A stretch of DNA of 45,669 bases from Spirochaetota bacterium. Its GTDB lineage: Bacteria; Spirochaetota; B62-G9; DRHN01. The DNA lies in NCBI GenBank assembly GCA_016934265.1, contig JAFGTF010000054.1, positions 1-45,669 on the forward strand. The letters are read 5' to 3'. Below are positions 25,364 through 32,919 of this stretch, piece after piece. The translations under genes were made by a program, and so were the position numbers. Each line of letters begins with the position of its first letter. The first letter of the stretch is position 1. The notes under the pieces were generated by a model, which was not told the DNA's origin, searched no databases, and saw nothing but the letters and a program-made list of their open reading frames with translations.

Positions 25364-25572
25364 CTCGCCGCTCCGTTTTTGTTAATATAATACGAATCGA
25401 GATGGGGTGCGACCCAATTCAATAAATAGTCACTTACATCTAAATGCGAGCGATAATTTTTAATAAAAATTAATATCCCATTCGGATGGGGTGCGATCCA
25501 ATTCAATAAATAGACACTCGCATCTAAATGTGAGCGATAATTTTTTATAAAAAGTAATACCCCATTTGGCAT
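25360..25572 (-). CDS. Small AT-rich repeat-encoded frame upstream of gltX (doubtful gene)
   Basis: A 70-codon open frame made almost wholly of two copies of a 28-residue unit (PNG-x-L-x-F-IKNYRSHLD-x-S-x-YLLNW-x-APH), one per 84-bp DNA repeat. Its TGA overlaps the gltX ATG as ATGA, which would allow translational coupling. The two units differ at five residues. There is no good ribosome binding site before its ATG, and its AT-rich codons differ sharply from the neighbours. It may be only the consequence of a repeat length divisible by three. I do not recognise the peptide. Confidence 0.2.
   Translation of the reverse strand: MPNGVLLFIKNYRSHLDASVYLLNWIAPHPNGILIFIKNYRSHLDVSDYLLNWVAPHLDSYYINKNGAAR
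25401..25568. repeat. Tandem duplication of an 84-bp AT-rich unit
   Basis: Unit 1 at 25401-25484 and unit 2 at 25485-25568 match at 75 of 84 positions, with no indel. Each begins GATGGGGTGCGA and ends near CCCAT, so the ends are short inverted repeats (ATGGGGT / ACCCCAT for unit 2), and CCCAT-TCGG-ATGGG forms a dyad at the junction. The composition is far more AT-rich than the flanks. It lies between gltX and murA, in the gltX leader. Confidence 0.85.
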
Positions 25573-25744
25573 ATATCAACAACCGTTTATACTTCATAGT
25601 TGAGAGGAAGTCGTCGAAGAAGCATTACTTTCATGCCCGCCGAGAGAATCGAATCGATTCACGCGTTTTACAGCATTTCAGAGCTTGTGCCGGTGTGCGT
25701 GGTGCCGACGGACGCCGATACGGGTCGCGTTTTCAATAAAAGAG

Positions 25745-25773
25745 TTGAAAAAAAATCAGGGGTGCCATACATT
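25745..25773 (+). promoter_or_regulatory. Sigma-70 promoter of murA
   Basis: TTGAAA (25745-25750), 17 bp, TACATT (25768-25773). Transcription from near 25780 gives an 18-nt leader containing GGAGAG before the ATG at 25798, which supports that start. Confidence 0.55.
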
Positions 25774-25797
25774 AAAGGAAGATTCGGAGAGACCTGT

Positions 25798-27087
25798 ATG
25801 GAGTATTTCATTGTCCGCGGCTCATCACGGCTGAACGGACAGATAACGCCGAGCGGAAACAAGAACGCGGCACTTCCCATTCTGGCGGCGACCCTGCTCA
25901 CCGACGAACCGGTGACGCTCGAAAACGTACCGAAGATACGCGACGTCGAGGTTATGGTCGGGCTCCTCGAGAGCATCGGGTCCGAGGTCAGCTGGATAGG
26001 CGATCATACCGTACGTGTTCGGACCCGTCTACCTCGTGAAAGGAAAATACGTCTCAATAAGGAATACGCGTGCGAGATACGTGCCTCCATCCTGCTTGCC
26101 GGCCCGCTGCTCGCCCGGGGCAAGAACGTGTATTTCCCTCCTCCGGGCGGCGACGTCATAGGAAGAAGGAGACTCGATACCCATTTTTACGCGTTTCGCG
26201 GCCTCGGCGCGGAGGTGCATACGGAGAAGCAGGGGTTTATCGTCGAGGCGGGCGGTCTTCGGGGTAACGAGCTCTTTTTGGACGAACCGAGCGTCACGGC
26301 CACGGAAAACGCGATTATGGCGAGTACCCGCGCGAAGGGCCGCACCGTAATACGAAACGCGGCGAGCGAGCCTCATGTCCAGGACCTTATCGGGTTTTTA
26401 AACAGCATCGGCTCATGCATAGAGGGTACCGGAAGCAATGTCCTCACGGTGGAGGGGAACGGAGAGCTCGGGGGCGGCGGCTGGAGGATCATAGGGGACC
26501 ATATCGAGGTCGGCAGCTTCATCTCGCTCGCGGCGGTCACGGGAAGTGAAATCACGATCACCGGCGCCTGTTCCGAGCATCTCAGGATGGTCCGGTACTA
26601 TTTCGGGAAGCTCGGCGTACGTATCGAGGCCAAAGGCGACGACGTTGTCGTTCCGGGCGGACAGCGTCTCGAGATCAAGAACGATCATTTCGGTGAGATA
26701 CCGACCATCTACGACGCGCCGTGGCCCGGGTTTCCGACGGACCTCACGAGCATCGCCGTGGTCACCGCCACGCAGGCGGCGGGGACGGTGCTGATATTCG
26801 AGAAGATGTTCGACGGGAGGCTGTTCTTCGTGGACAAGCTCTCCAGCATGGGGGCGAGAATCGTGCTCTGCGACCCGCACCGGGTGGTCGTATCGGGTCC
26901 CTCGAAGCTGTACGGAACGCAGCTTACGAGCCCGGACATCAGGGCGGGCATGGCGCTCCTCATTGCGAGCCTGTGTGCGGAGGGCGAGAGCGTTATTTAC
27001 AATATCGGGCAGATAGACCGGGGGTATCTCAGGCTCGAGGAGCGGTTGAAGAAACTCGGGGCCGACATCACGCGGGTACGCGAGTAG
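25798..27087 (+). CDS. murA: UDP-N-acetylglucosamine 1-carboxyvinyltransferase with Asp at the fosfomycin site
   Basis: First committed step of peptidoglycan synthesis: transfers enolpyruvate from PEP to UDP-GlcNAc. 429 residues, full length. Lys22 and Asn23 (SGNKNAALPI), the FPTDLTS Asp and the DIRAGMAL Arg are present. In the active loop, E. coli GGC(A/T)IG reads GGDVIG, so the Cys115 position is Asp119. The same natural change makes MurA of Mycobacterium, Chlamydia and Borrelia insensitive to fosfomycin. ATG 25798 matches the family N-terminus and sits just behind a predicted promoter. The cyclase-like gene follows after 26 bp, probably on the same transcript. Confidence 0.95.
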   Translation: MEYFIVRGSSRLNGQITPSGNKNAALPILAATLLTDEPVTLENVPKIRDVEVMVGLLESIGSEVSWIGDHTVRVRTRLPRERKIRLNKEYACEIRASILLAGPLLARGKNVYFPPPGGDVIGRRRLDTHFYAFRGLGAEVHTEKQGFIVEAGGLRGNELFLDEPSVTATENAIMASTRAKGRTVIRNAASEPHVQDLIGFLNSIGSCIEGTGSNVLTVEGNGELGGGGWRIIGDHIEVGSFISLAAVTGSEITITGACSEHLRMVRYYFGKLGVRIEAKGDDVVVPGGQRLEIKNDHFGEIPTIYDAPWPGFPTDLTSIAVVTATQAAGTVLIFEKMFDGRLFFVDKLSSMGARIVLCDPHRVVVSGPSKLYGTQLTSPDIRAGMALLIASLCAEGESVIYNIGQIDRGYLRLEERLKKLGADITRVRE

Positions 27088-27113
27088 TACCGACATTCCA
27101 TCTGACAGGGTCG

Positions 27114-28691
27114 ATGCACGGGATGAGAACTGGCCTGAAGCTTACCGTTAACACGCTTTCCGTCGTCATCATCTTTCTCTCCCTCACCCTCGCAGGCGTC
27201 TACCTCATCTATACGTGGGACCTCACGAGGCGGCAGATCGGTTTTCACCGTGAGACGGCGAAGTTCGTCCTCACGATAGTCGACGCACGGCGTGCAGCCT
27301 CCGGGGACGGGATGTCGGCCGGTGAAATGACCGACGCCTTCTACGCCGCTTCCGAATACTTCGATTCCGATGATATCAGGTTGCTGGCCTTCTTCTCCAA
27401 AACGGGGGAGCGTATATATCCCTTTTCCACGACCGGCACGATGGCGGATCGTTCCGTAATTGAAAACACAAAAAAGAGTCCGGAAGGAGAGCTCCGGCTC
27501 GAAGACAGGATCGGATACTACGTCGCCTATCCGGATCCCTGCGTCACCTTCGTCGTATACTCCATGGCGGGCGATCTCTTCCGGTACAGAAACGAGCTTT
27601 TATACATACTCGTGGGCGGGTGGATTTTATGTATCGTTTTTATTCTTCTCGCCGAACGGAACGTCCTGGTGCGGTGGCGTTACCTGCTGTCAGAGCTCAG
27701 GACGAGGTTCGATGCCGGATCTCTCCGCAAGCAGAAGGAGCGCGATAAGATATCGCCGGGGTACGGGCCAGAGGCGGTCGAGATCCTTACCGGTTTCAAC
27801 CGGCTGATCAGGGGATCGGCCTCGCTTCTCTCGAGTCTCGAGGGAAAGCTGAAGGAGTGTATGAAGAAACGGGAAAATTTGAAAAAGCTCGTGATTCTAT
27901 ACAGGAAATATGTGGACGACGAGACCCTCTTGGGTTACAGCGAGGAAAACATCACCGAGGTGACGAGCAGGAGGCAGGCCGTCTGCTCACTCGCCGTCGA
28001 GCTCGTGGGATTCTACGAGCATATAGGCGATCTCTACCCCCAGGTCATCACGGACGAGCTCAGCAGGCTGTACTCGTTTCTGAAAGGCGACGCAACGAAG
28101 AACGGCGGGATCATCAACTTCTCCAACGGACCGCGCCTTAATCTCGTGTTCGGTGTTCCGGGTGCGGATGAAAACGCCTTTGTCCGTGCCGTCGAAACGG
28201 CGGGGAGACTGCTTCAGTGGGTCGACAACAGAAACAAAGTCGATAACAAGAGCGGAATCCGGTGGAAGGTACGGATGGGACTTTCCTGCGGGACTGCGGT
28301 GACGGGGACAGTGGGAGACTCCTATACGGTGATCGGCGAAGTATGTGAAAGCGCGCACCGGATGCTCGGTCACGCGAGATACTACAACGTCTCGCTCGTA
28401 ACGGATTCCGAGGGTGAGCTGGTACGGTATCCTGCCGTGCGTTTCAGGAAACTGGACCTCGTGAATACGGAAAACGATTCGTTGCCGGAGACATATATCA
28501 ACGAGATCTTCTTAGTCAGGGACGGCGGTATAGAGCAGTCGATAAAACTGTACTCCCACGGTCTCGAGATGTTCTTGGAGGGACGGTACGAGGTCGCGCT
28601 GTACGACTTCAAGAAGGTGAACAAGCTCCTCGGGGGAGATCCCCCCTCACAGCTCTTTCTCAGCCGCTGTGAAAGAATGATCCGCGGATAG
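27114..28691 (+). CDS. Membrane protein with degenerate class III nucleotide cyclase domain
   Basis: 525 residues from the ATG at 27114 (AGGG upstream; ATG 27123 is an alternative). One membrane helix at about 9-33, an extracytoplasmic region of about 125 residues, a second helix at about 160-183, a charged linker, then a class III adenylate/guanylate cyclase homology domain (about 288-465) and a short C-terminal helical tail. The fold is recognisable from VRMGLSCGTAVTG and YTVIGEV. The metal Asp position of FADIRGF reads VELVGFY, the second metal motif (usually IGD) reads SNGP, and the transition-state NLAAR region reads ESAHR. It is probably not a cyclase but a binding or sensing module. 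Linked to murA. Confidence 0.75.
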   Translation: MHGMRTGLKLTVNTLSVVIIFLSLTLAGVYLIYTWDLTRRQIGFHRETAKFVLTIVDARRAASGDGMSAGEMTDAFYAASEYFDSDDIRLLAFFSKTGERIYPFSTTGTMADRSVIENTKKSPEGELRLEDRIGYYVAYPDPCVTFVVYSMAGDLFRYRNELLYILVGGWILCIVFILLAERNVLVRWRYLLSELRTRFDAGSLRKQKERDKISPGYGPEAVEILTGFNRLIRGSASLLSSLEGKLKECMKKRENLKKLVILYRKYVDDETLLGYSEENITEVTSRRQAVCSLAVELVGFYEHIGDLYPQVITDELSRLYSFLKGDATKNGGIINFSNGPRLNLVFGVPGADENAFVRAVETAGRLLQWVDNRNKVDNKSGIRWKVRMGLSCGTAVTGTVGDSYTVIGEVCESAHRMLGHARYYNVSLVTDSEGELVRYPAVRFRKLDLVNTENDSLPETYINEIFLVRDGGIEQSIKLYSHGLEMFLEGRYEVALYDFKKVNKLLGGDPPSQLFLSRCERMIRG

Positions 28692-28734
28692 GCGTGGGTT
28701 TCGCGTCCCGGGCGACTCTTTCGTGCCCGGCGAT

Positions 28735-29199
28735 TCAGGTATGCCCCGGGGTCTTCAGCATGGTTTCGAGGATGTCGTATTTCGTATGACATCCGATCAG
28801 CCGCTTTCTTATGTCCGGCTTCTTGATTACTATGGTGAGCTTGGCGAGAATTCTAAGATACCGCTCCTGCTGGTTCTCCGGTCCCGCGATAAGGAAGATG
28901 AGGTGCGTGGGTTTGTTGTCCAGAGAGTCCCAGTCCACTCCACGTTTATGTATACCGATCGTAATAAAGAAGTCGTCGATTCCCTCCATCTTGACGTGAG
29001 GAATCGCCACGCCGTAGCCGATGCCGGTGCTCATTATGGCGTCCCGCCTGAGGAGGGCTTTCTTGAACCGCGGTACGTCGTCGACCTTCCCGTCGGCCCG
29101 TGAAGCTTCTATCAGCTCATCTATCGTCTGCTCCTTGGTGGAGGAGATTGAAAACACGATACGGTTGAGACTGAGGTGATCGTTCAGGTCTATGTTCAT
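28735..29199 (-). CDS. PTS EIIA domain protein, fructose/nitrogen type (PtsN-like)
   Basis: 154 residues from the ATG at 29199, preceded by AGGAG; a longer upstream reading lacks a binding site. Single EIIA-Fru/Ntr domain with the phosphoacceptor His68 in GVAIPHVK and the flanking TGIGYG motif. Standing alone without EIIB/EIIC, it fits a regulatory PtsN-like role rather than sugar uptake. HPr and EI are not in the window. Its physiological target (potassium, nitrogen or other) cannot be read here. Convergent with the cyclase-like gene (43 bp), and downstream of the amidohydrolase gene on the same strand. Confidence 0.87.
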   Translation of the reverse strand: MNIDLNDHLSLNRIVFSISSTKEQTIDELIEASRADGKVDDVPRFKKALLRRDAIMSTGIGYGVAIPHVKMEGIDDFFITIGIHKRGVDWDSLDNKPTHLIFLIAGPENQQERYLRILAKLTIVIKKPDIRKRLIGCHTKYDILETMLKTPGHT

Positions 29200-29264
29200 G
29201 GTATCTCCTCTCCCTAAGGGAACAGAAACCACAGCATGGTCTGTTTCAGGCGGCCGCCGGACGG

Positions 29265-30584
29265 TCAGTCAAGGTCCCGGAATCGCCGGCAGGCAAGATC
29301 TTGACACCGTTTTTTCAATGCTTCCTCGTCGATCGTAGTGAGCCTTCCCCGGTCCACTACGATCTTCCCGGAGGCTATCACCGTATGGACGTCCGCCGCG
29401 GTTGCGCAACCGGTAATAAGCTCTAAGACGTTGGACCGGGCTCCGTGGTAGTGCGGTACGAGATGGAACCTGTCCAGATCGACGAGGACGAGATCTGCGT
29501 GCTTGCCCTCTTCGATGGAGCCGGTTTCCTTCTGCATGCCGAACACCCTGGCGCCGCCGATTGTTGCGGCACGTATAACACGTTCGGGGGGCATCGACCC
29601 CGCCCCGAATGCGAGACGTTGCAGGAGCATTAAGACCTTCATCTCACGGAACATGTCCGCGGAATCGTTCCAGAGCGCGCCGTCGGTACCGATACAGACG
29701 TCGACGCCTTTTTGCATGAGTGCGGCGACCGGTGCGGTTCCGTCGGCGATCTTCATCTCCGCAGCCGGACAGTTCACTATCTTTGCGCCGCTTTCTTTCA
29801 GCATCGTGATGTCGCCGTCGTCGAGATACACCCCGTGCGAGCCGATGATCCGTTCCGACAGCACCCCGATCTCGTTCAGATACCGTACCGGGGAACCGCC
29901 GTATCTCTTCCGTATCAGCTCGATGCGCCACACCGTTTCCGCGAGGTGGAGCTGGATCGGGGCGTCGAGATCACAGGCGCGCCGGTACAGCCGCAGTAAA
30001 AGCGGCGTTTCGAAATCCTCCTCGGCGGGCAGCTCAACGACCGGCAGGATCCCCGCGTTCCGGAGGGTTTGCGCCGTTTTGAAGTACTCCTTTTCCTCCA
30101 CCGGTTCGCCGGTAAGGAAGTTTTTTCTGTAATCCAAAACGACCGCACCGCGCACTCCCACCTCTTCGAAGGGCGAGACGAGATCGTCTTTGTAGTGCCA
30201 GAACGGGACGTCGCAGATGAACGTCGTCCCGCCGCGTACCGCTTCCGCGTACTGGAGGAGCCTCGACAGCCGTCTCGCCTCGCCGTCGAGCTGGTCTTTA
30301 AACCACCCCTTTTGCGATACGAAAGAATCGTGATCCTGCTCGTACAGGGTCAGGCCGTCTCCGAGGCCGCGGGCGAGGGTGACGTCGCAGTGGATGTGCC
30401 CGTTCACGAATCCGGGGAGGGCCAGCAGGTTCGTTCCGTCGATAGTGCGATCGCCGTTGGGAGACGCCCCGCCGCTTTTAGAAACGGATTTGAAACGGTC
30501 GTCTTCTATCAGAAGGTTCAGCCTGTCGATCGTGCCCGACGGGTCCATGGTTACTGTAAGGACGTCTGTTATGAGGATTTTCAT
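29265..30584 (-). CDS. Amidohydrolase, MTA/SAH deaminase-chlorohydrolase branch
   Basis: 439-residue metal-dependent hydrolase of the COG0402 group. The metal ligands are His63 and His65 (GHIHCD), His213 (QLHLAE), His250 (GSHGVY) and Asp301 (GTDGALW). LARGLGDG after the HxH resembles LARGLADD of SAH/methylthioadenosine deaminases, but the segment that follows (YEQDHDSFVSQKGW) differs, so guanine, cytosine or another purine-like substrate is possible. If it deaminates methylthioadenosine it would act in the same salvage area as mtnA. Divergent from murE across a 105-bp promoter region. Confidence 0.78.
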   Translation of the reverse strand: MKILITDVLTVTMDPSGTIDRLNLLIEDDRFKSVSKSGGASPNGDRTIDGTNLLALPGFVNGHIHCDVTLARGLGDGLTLYEQDHDSFVSQKGWFKDQLDGEARRLSRLLQYAEAVRGGTTFICDVPFWHYKDDLVSPFEEVGVRGAVVLDYRKNFLTGEPVEEKEYFKTAQTLRNAGILPVVELPAEEDFETPLLLRLYRRACDLDAPIQLHLAETVWRIELIRKRYGGSPVRYLNEIGVLSERIIGSHGVYLDDGDITMLKESGAKIVNCPAAEMKIADGTAPVAALMQKGVDVCIGTDGALWNDSADMFREMKVLMLLQRLAFGAGSMPPERVIRAATIGGARVFGMQKETGSIEEGKHADLVLVDLDRFHLVPHYHGARSNVLELITGCATAADVHTVIASGKIVVDRGRLTTIDEEALKKRCQDLACRRFRDLD

Positions 30585-30657
30585 GCGCCCTGCCCATAAT
30601 TCCGTGTCGCCCTATACCGATCTCTCATTATATTTACCAAAATGCCTGGATCGATAC

Positions 30658-30663
30658 TATAAT
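30658..30663 (+). promoter_or_regulatory. Probable -10 element of the murE promoter
   Basis: A perfect TATAAT lies 27 bp before the murE ATG at 30690. The -35 is weak (TTTACC at 30633-30638, 19 bp away). It supports starting murE at 30690 rather than at the ATG 21 bases earlier. Confidence 0.45.
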
Positions 30664-30689
30664 ATAGCATGTGTCGCGGGAGTAGTGCA

Positions 30690-32171
30690 ATGGGAGAGAA
30701 TGGAAAACGGCCGGCCGTGAGACTGAAAGAGCTTCTTGGCCTTTCTAAAAGCGGCGCAGGCGGGGCTGATTGTGACCCCCTTATCAGGCGTATAACCACC
30801 GATTCGAGGGACGTTGAAAAGGGCGCGCTATTCATTGCGGTCGAGGGGTATAAGGAGAGCGGCAGCAGATATATAGAAGACGCCGTCCGAAAGGGGGCGG
30901 TCGCGGTCGTGACGGAGAAAACGCGGGATCGCATCGGCGCAGTGCCGCCGGGCGTTGCAGTGTGCCGTACGGACAACGCCCGGCGGGAAGTCCTTCTTAT
31001 ATCGAGAGCCTTCTTTGGATTTCCGTCGAACGACATGACCCTCATCGGTGTTACGGGTACGAACGGAAAGACGACGTTTACCTATCTTCTCGAAAAGATC
31101 CTTCAGGAGGCGGGGCTTGCCCCTGGCGTGATCGGCACGGTATCGTACCGGTACGCGGGTGTCGAGAGAAAAGCGGACAACACGACTCCCGATCCCCTCG
31201 TCATACAGTCTTTTTTACACGGAATGCGGGAGGGAAAAACGAGTCACTGTATCATCGAGGTTTCCTCGCATGCCCTCGCCATGGAGCGGGTCCTTCCGTC
31301 CGATTTCGATCTGGCCGTATTCACCAACCTCAGTCAGGATCATCTCGATTTTCACCGGACTATGGAGGAGTATTTCGAGGCCAAAAGCCGGCTGTTCACG
31401 GGGCTATCGCCGGAATCCGTCGCGGTACTCAACACGGACGACGAATACGGCCGAAGGCTCGTTCGCATGGCGAAGGGAACGGTGGTGACCTACGGGACGG
31501 GCCCTTCGGCCGCCGTCCGCGGCGGGGTGCAAAACCTCTCTTTATCGGGGTCGGAGTTTTCGATAAACGGCGTCGGATTCCGCACCCGGCTCATCGGTAT
31601 GCACAACATCTTCAATATCTTAGCCGCCGCCGCCGCCGCGGAGCGCCTCGGGGTGGACGCTGACACGGTACGGCGGGCGGTGGAGCGGTTTGAAAACGTT
31701 CCGGGAAGGTTCGAACGGGTTGGAGAAGAAAGCGATATACACGTGTTCGTCGATTATGCGCATACGCCCGATGCGCTGCAGAAGCTTCTCGACGCCGCGG
31801 GCGCGCTGAAAACGGGAAGGATCATCACGGTGTTCGGCTGCGGCGGCGACAGGGACAGGACGAAACGGCCGCTCATGGGCGGGGTGGTGGAAAAGGGGTC
31901 GGATGTCGCCATCGTCACTTCCGACAACCCGAGAACGGAAAACCCGCTCGCCATCATAGAGGATATTAAAAAAGGCCTTTTAAGAACGAACCACATTGTG
32001 GTGCCGGATCGAAAGAGCGCCATCTACCGCGCGATCGAGATGGCGATGCCTGATGATATCGTGCTGATCGCGGGTAAGGGGCACGAGGACTATCAGATAC
32101 TCGGGCAAAAGAAAATTCACTTCGACGACCGGGAGGTCGCGTTGGAGGCTCTCCGAAAGCGCGGTAGATAG
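30690..32171 (+). CDS. murE: UDP-N-acetylmuramyl-tripeptide synthetase (MurE)
   Basis: Adds the third amino acid to UDP-MurNAc-L-Ala-D-Glu. 493 residues from the ATG at 30690, with GGGAG seven bases upstream. ATP site GVTGTNGKTT, the Mur-ligase EVSSHALAMERV, the HTPDALQKLL region, and FGCGGDRDRTKRP. The third-residue specificity loop reads DNPRTENP (about 412-419), the DNPR form that binds meso-diaminopimelate in E. coli; lysine enzymes have DDPN/DNPA-like loops. Many spirochaetes use ornithine instead, so the residue used here is open. No other mur gene is adjacent. The 46-bp repeat array begins 52 bp after its stop. Confidence 0.94.
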   Translation: MGENGKRPAVRLKELLGLSKSGAGGADCDPLIRRITTDSRDVEKGALFIAVEGYKESGSRYIEDAVRKGAVAVVTEKTRDRIGAVPPGVAVCRTDNARREVLLISRAFFGFPSNDMTLIGVTGTNGKTTFTYLLEKILQEAGLAPGVIGTVSYRYAGVERKADNTTPDPLVIQSFLHGMREGKTSHCIIEVSSHALAMERVLPSDFDLAVFTNLSQDHLDFHRTMEEYFEAKSRLFTGLSPESVAVLNTDDEYGRRLVRMAKGTVVTYGTGPSAAVRGGVQNLSLSGSEFSINGVGFRTRLIGMHNIFNILAAAAAAERLGVDADTVRRAVERFENVPGRFERVGEESDIHVFVDYAHTPDALQKLLDAAGALKTGRIITVFGCGGDRDRTKRPLMGGVVEKGSDVAIVTSDNPRTENPLAIIEDIKKGLLRTNHIVVPDRKSAIYRAIEMAMPDDIVLIAGKGHEDYQILGQKKIHFDDREVALEALRKRGR

Positions 32172-32524
32172 GATGCGGTATAGGCCGATCCGTCATGCCT
32201 TATTCCGAAGCGGCTTTATAATGGCGGCGGCGCCGCAGCATTTCTTTGTAGGGTGCCGTTATATCGAACGCGGCGGCGCCGCAGCATTTCTTTGTAGGGT
32301 GCCGTTATATCGAACGCGGCGGTGCCGCAGCATTTCCTTGTAGGGTACCGTTATATCGAACGCGGCGGTGCCGCAGCATTTCTTTGTAGGGTGCCGTTAT
32401 ATCGAACGCGGCGGCGCCGCAGCATTTCCTTGTAGGGTACCGTTATATCGAACGCGGCGGTGCCGCAGCATTTCCTTGTAGGGTACCGTTATATCGAACG
32501 CGGCGGCGCCGCATCCGAGGCCGG
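32172..32524. other. Convergent murE/FmdB-like intergenic region
   Basis: Apart from about 50 bp after murE and 12 bp before the FmdB-like stop, it is entirely the 46-bp repeat array. No protein-coding frame is credible, since a 46-bp period shifts frame with every unit. Confidence 0.7.
32224..32512. repeat. Array of six 46-bp tandem repeats plus a partial seventh
   Basis: Units start at 32224, 32270, 32316, 32362, 32408 and 32454; the seventh stops after 13 bp at 32512. Each unit opens with GCGGCGGYGCCGC, a near or perfect GC palindrome, then CAGCATTTYTTTG-type sequence, GGGTRCC, and ends GTTATATCGAAC. Only three positions vary, and two are linked: CTTTG goes with GGGTGCC (units 1, 2, 4) and CCTTG with GGGTACC (units 3, 5, 6). 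It is not a CRISPR array, because there are no unique spacers. It fills the convergent gap between murE and the FmdB-like gene. Confidence 0.95.
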
Positions 32525-32758
32525 TCACCTGCAGGAGGCGCAGTTACGGCTGTGGCAGCCGCTGCAGCTTTTCGAGCCTGAAGAAGGGCTCGAATCGGCA
32601 TCCGCCCCGGCCTCCTTTCCGCGGTGGGCGAACGTGCTGAAGCACTTCGACAACTCGGGGGAGTTGCACTGCGGACAGAGGACACGGTTATCTGCGTTTC
32701 TCACCAGCGTTTCGAACTTGTGGCTGCAGCTTCTGCAGATATATTCGTATACCGGCAT
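32525..32758 (-). CDS. FmdB-family zinc-ribbon protein
   Basis: 77 residues. The N-terminal FmdB zinc ribbon is MPVYEYICRSC with a second CPQC knuckle (Cys8, Cys11, Cys28, Cys31), the usual start of this small family, whose function is unproven. A Ser/Gly/Asp-rich linker follows, then a second cysteine cluster at the C-terminus (CSGCHSRNCASC), which may bind another metal. The stop lies only 12 bp from the end of the 46-bp repeat array. Divergent from sppA with about 110 bp between predicted starts. Confidence 0.88.
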   Translation of the reverse strand: MPVYEYICRSCSHKFETLVRNADNRVLCPQCNSPELSKCFSTFAHRGKEAGADADSSPSSGSKSCSGCHSRNCASCR

Positions 32759-32866
32759 TACAGTCCCTCCCGGCGATTCGTCTCGCTATACCGTACGGGT
32801 TTATAAGATAGCAGCATCGGCGTAAAGCCGCAACAACTGATTTTTACCGGTGTCAAAAAACAGTGT

Positions 32867-32895
32867 TTGACAACGACCCGGCCCTGCCATATTAT
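32867..32895 (+). promoter_or_regulatory. Sigma-70 promoter of sppA
   Basis: TTGACA (32867-32872), 17 bp, TATTAT (32890-32895). The predicted start near 32902 lies after an upstream in-frame GTG (32863), which rules that GTG out and leaves the ATG at 32920. Confidence 0.65.
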
Positions 32896-32919
32896 CAGAA
32901 GGGAGGCGAAAGAAAACGC

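Larger units (their letters stand above)
25364..25797. other. Divergent gltX-murA intergenic region
   Basis: Holds the two 84-bp repeats near gltX, about 170 bp of ordinary composition (25570-25740) with no supported gene, and a murA promoter at its right end. A frame in phase with murA runs back to 25600 but adds a non-family N-terminus upstream of the predicted promoter, so it is not counted as coding. Confidence 0.5.

Noticed and set aside
25600-25797. 66-residue N-terminal extension of MurA
   Set aside because: It precedes the predicted promoter and the normal MurA N-terminus begins at 25798 with its own ribosome site.
26721-27113. 131-residue N-terminal extension of the cyclase-like protein inside murA
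   Set aside because: It is the out-of-frame shadow of the murA C-terminus; the first hydrophobic helix begins only after 27114.
32224-32512. CRISPR array
   Set aside because: The repeats abut with no unique spacers; the 46-bp unit is wholly conserved, so it is a plain tandem repeat.
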